This document shows positions 63,398-64,000 of a stretch of DNA of 64,000 nt, piece by piece; position 1 is the first letter of the stretch; each line of letters starts with the position of its first letter. The DNA is from an uncultured SAR86 cluster bacterium. Its GTDB lineage: Bacteria > Pseudomonadota > Gammaproteobacteria > Magnimaribacterales > D2472. The DNA is taken from NCBI GenBank assembly GCA_902593675.1, contig CACJJI010000001.1, positions 1-64,000 on the forward strand, given 5' to 3'. Both the position numbers and the translations under genes were made by a program. The notes under the pieces are model-generated. The model was not told the origin of the DNA and made no database searches. It saw only the letters and a list, made by a program, of their open reading frames with translations.

Positions 63398-64000
63398 ATG
63401 AAAATTAATAAAACTCATTCTTTGATGTTATTTCTGGGAATCTCAATACTTTTAACTAGTTGCTCAGATTCTTTAAGTGATACAACAGATGGCAGATTAA
63501 GATATTGGATTTCAACCCTCTCTTCAGATAAGTTTGAGGGAAGGGCGCCTGGGACTGAAGGCGGCCAATTAACTAAAAACTTTATTTCTAAAACGTTTCA
63601 AGATTTGAATCTAGATCCTGTGAATGGTAGTTATTTTTTAGATGTACCCACCTCAGAAATTACTTTAAAAGATTCTTCCTATTTAACCTTGTCATTCAGA
63701 GGCAATGATCGAAAAATGATCACAGGTGACGAGGTAGTTTTTTGGACAAAGCAGGCAAGAGAATACAGAAAAATTAGAGACAGTGAAGTTGTATTTGTTG
63801 GCTATGGAATTGTTGCTCCTGAATACAATTGGAATGATTATGAAGGCATTGATGTCAAAGGTAAAACTGTAGTCATTTTGGTTAATGACCCAGGCTTTGC
63901 TACAGGAAAACTCAGGCTTTTTAATGGTAGATCAATGACTTATTATGGAAGATGGACCTATAAATTTGAGGAAGCTGCACGTCAGGGTGCTGCAGCTGCA
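63398..64000 (+). CDS. M28 family peptidase lipoprotein, 3' end cut by window
   Basis: 201 codons to the window edge, still open. A start six bases earlier (63392) is equally possible. Lipoprotein signal with lipobox LLTSC. The mature start (LRYWISTLSSDKFEGRAPGTEGGQLTKNFI) is the usual beginning of secreted M28 aminopeptidases, and the PA domain follows (VGYGIVAPEYNWNDYEGIDVKGKTVVILVNDPGF). The metal-binding peptidase domain lies beyond the window. Divergent from the M16 protease, so both may be exported peptide-degrading enzymes. Confidence 0.88.
   Translation, partial: MKINKTHSLMLFLGISILLTSCSDSLSDTTDGRLRYWISTLSSDKFEGRAPGTEGGQLTKNFISKTFQDLNLDPVNGSYFLDVPTSEITLKDSSYLTLSFRGNDRKMITGDEVVFWTKQAREYRKIRDSEVVFVGYGIVAPEYNWNDYEGIDVKGKTVVILVNDPGFATGKLRLFNGRSMTYYGRWTYKFEEAARQGAAAA

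Overview
This window is a 64 kb piece of a low-GC, gene-dense, streamlined Gammaproteobacterium, most likely a marine planktonic lineage of the SAR86 type. The evidence is the AT-rich coding sequence, very short gaps, many ATGA/TAATG gene overlaps, convergent genes that share stop codons, an E. coli-type LexA box, the gammaproteobacterial tesA/ybbA/ybbP arrangement, a long-form QueF and BolA, together with marine heterotroph genes (ExoP-type GH3, sulfatase, Baeyer-Villiger monooxygenase, P450, CoA-transferase, DUF3604, M28/M16 peptidases). The lineage assignment is inference; no rRNA gene is present. I see no integrase, transposase, insertion sequence or CRISPR array. Both ends cut through genes.

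Layout. 0-17 kb: exported GH3 glucosidase (5' cut), DUF5916 outer-membrane protein, a divergent ribosomal protein L33, an indoleamine 2,3-dioxygenase gene behind a CinA-like/nucleotidyltransferase fusion gene that is frameshifted at a homopolymer, then a BVMO-sulfatase-hydrolase overlapping set facing a photolyase/flavin oxidoreductase/amidohydrolase/PhoD block. 17-33 kb: tRNA-Gly, ogt-bolA-RND exporter-CoA transferase, tatD, then a tightly packed seven-gene run (thioesterase, MoxR ATPase, VWA protein, permease, ABC exporter pair, queF), then tesA divergent from ybbA-ybbP, and tRNA-Ser. 33-44.7 kb: MarR-like regulator, DUF885 peptidase, VOC proteins, a perfect LexA box in front of an orphan 77-residue ORF, a roughly 200-nt structured RNA or leader with terminator, EamA transporter, rhodanese, gamma-glutamyltransferase co-oriented with tRNA-Arg, DUF3604, metallo-beta-lactamase-fold protein, DUF2237.

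44.7-57 kb is the accessory part. It holds a C5 cytosine methyltransferase facing an unrecognised probable restriction endonuclease, a TM0106-type nuclease-helicase coupled to a small membrane protein, an ECF sigma/anti-sigma pair with its own ECF-like promoter, a SANT-like plus AlbA/Schlafen-like protein, a membrane/exported protein with a possibly related promoter, two overlapping unlisted microproteins, an unknown 334-residue protein overlapping an OGFr-domain protein, and two more small unknowns. This is the best place to look for an undescribed system. 57-64 kb returns to ordinary metabolism: SnoaL-like exported protein, sterol-desaturase-type hydroxylase, hotdog thioesterase, P450, M16 protease and a truncated M28 peptidase.

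All function calls come from reading motifs and family resemblance by eye; no database search was run.
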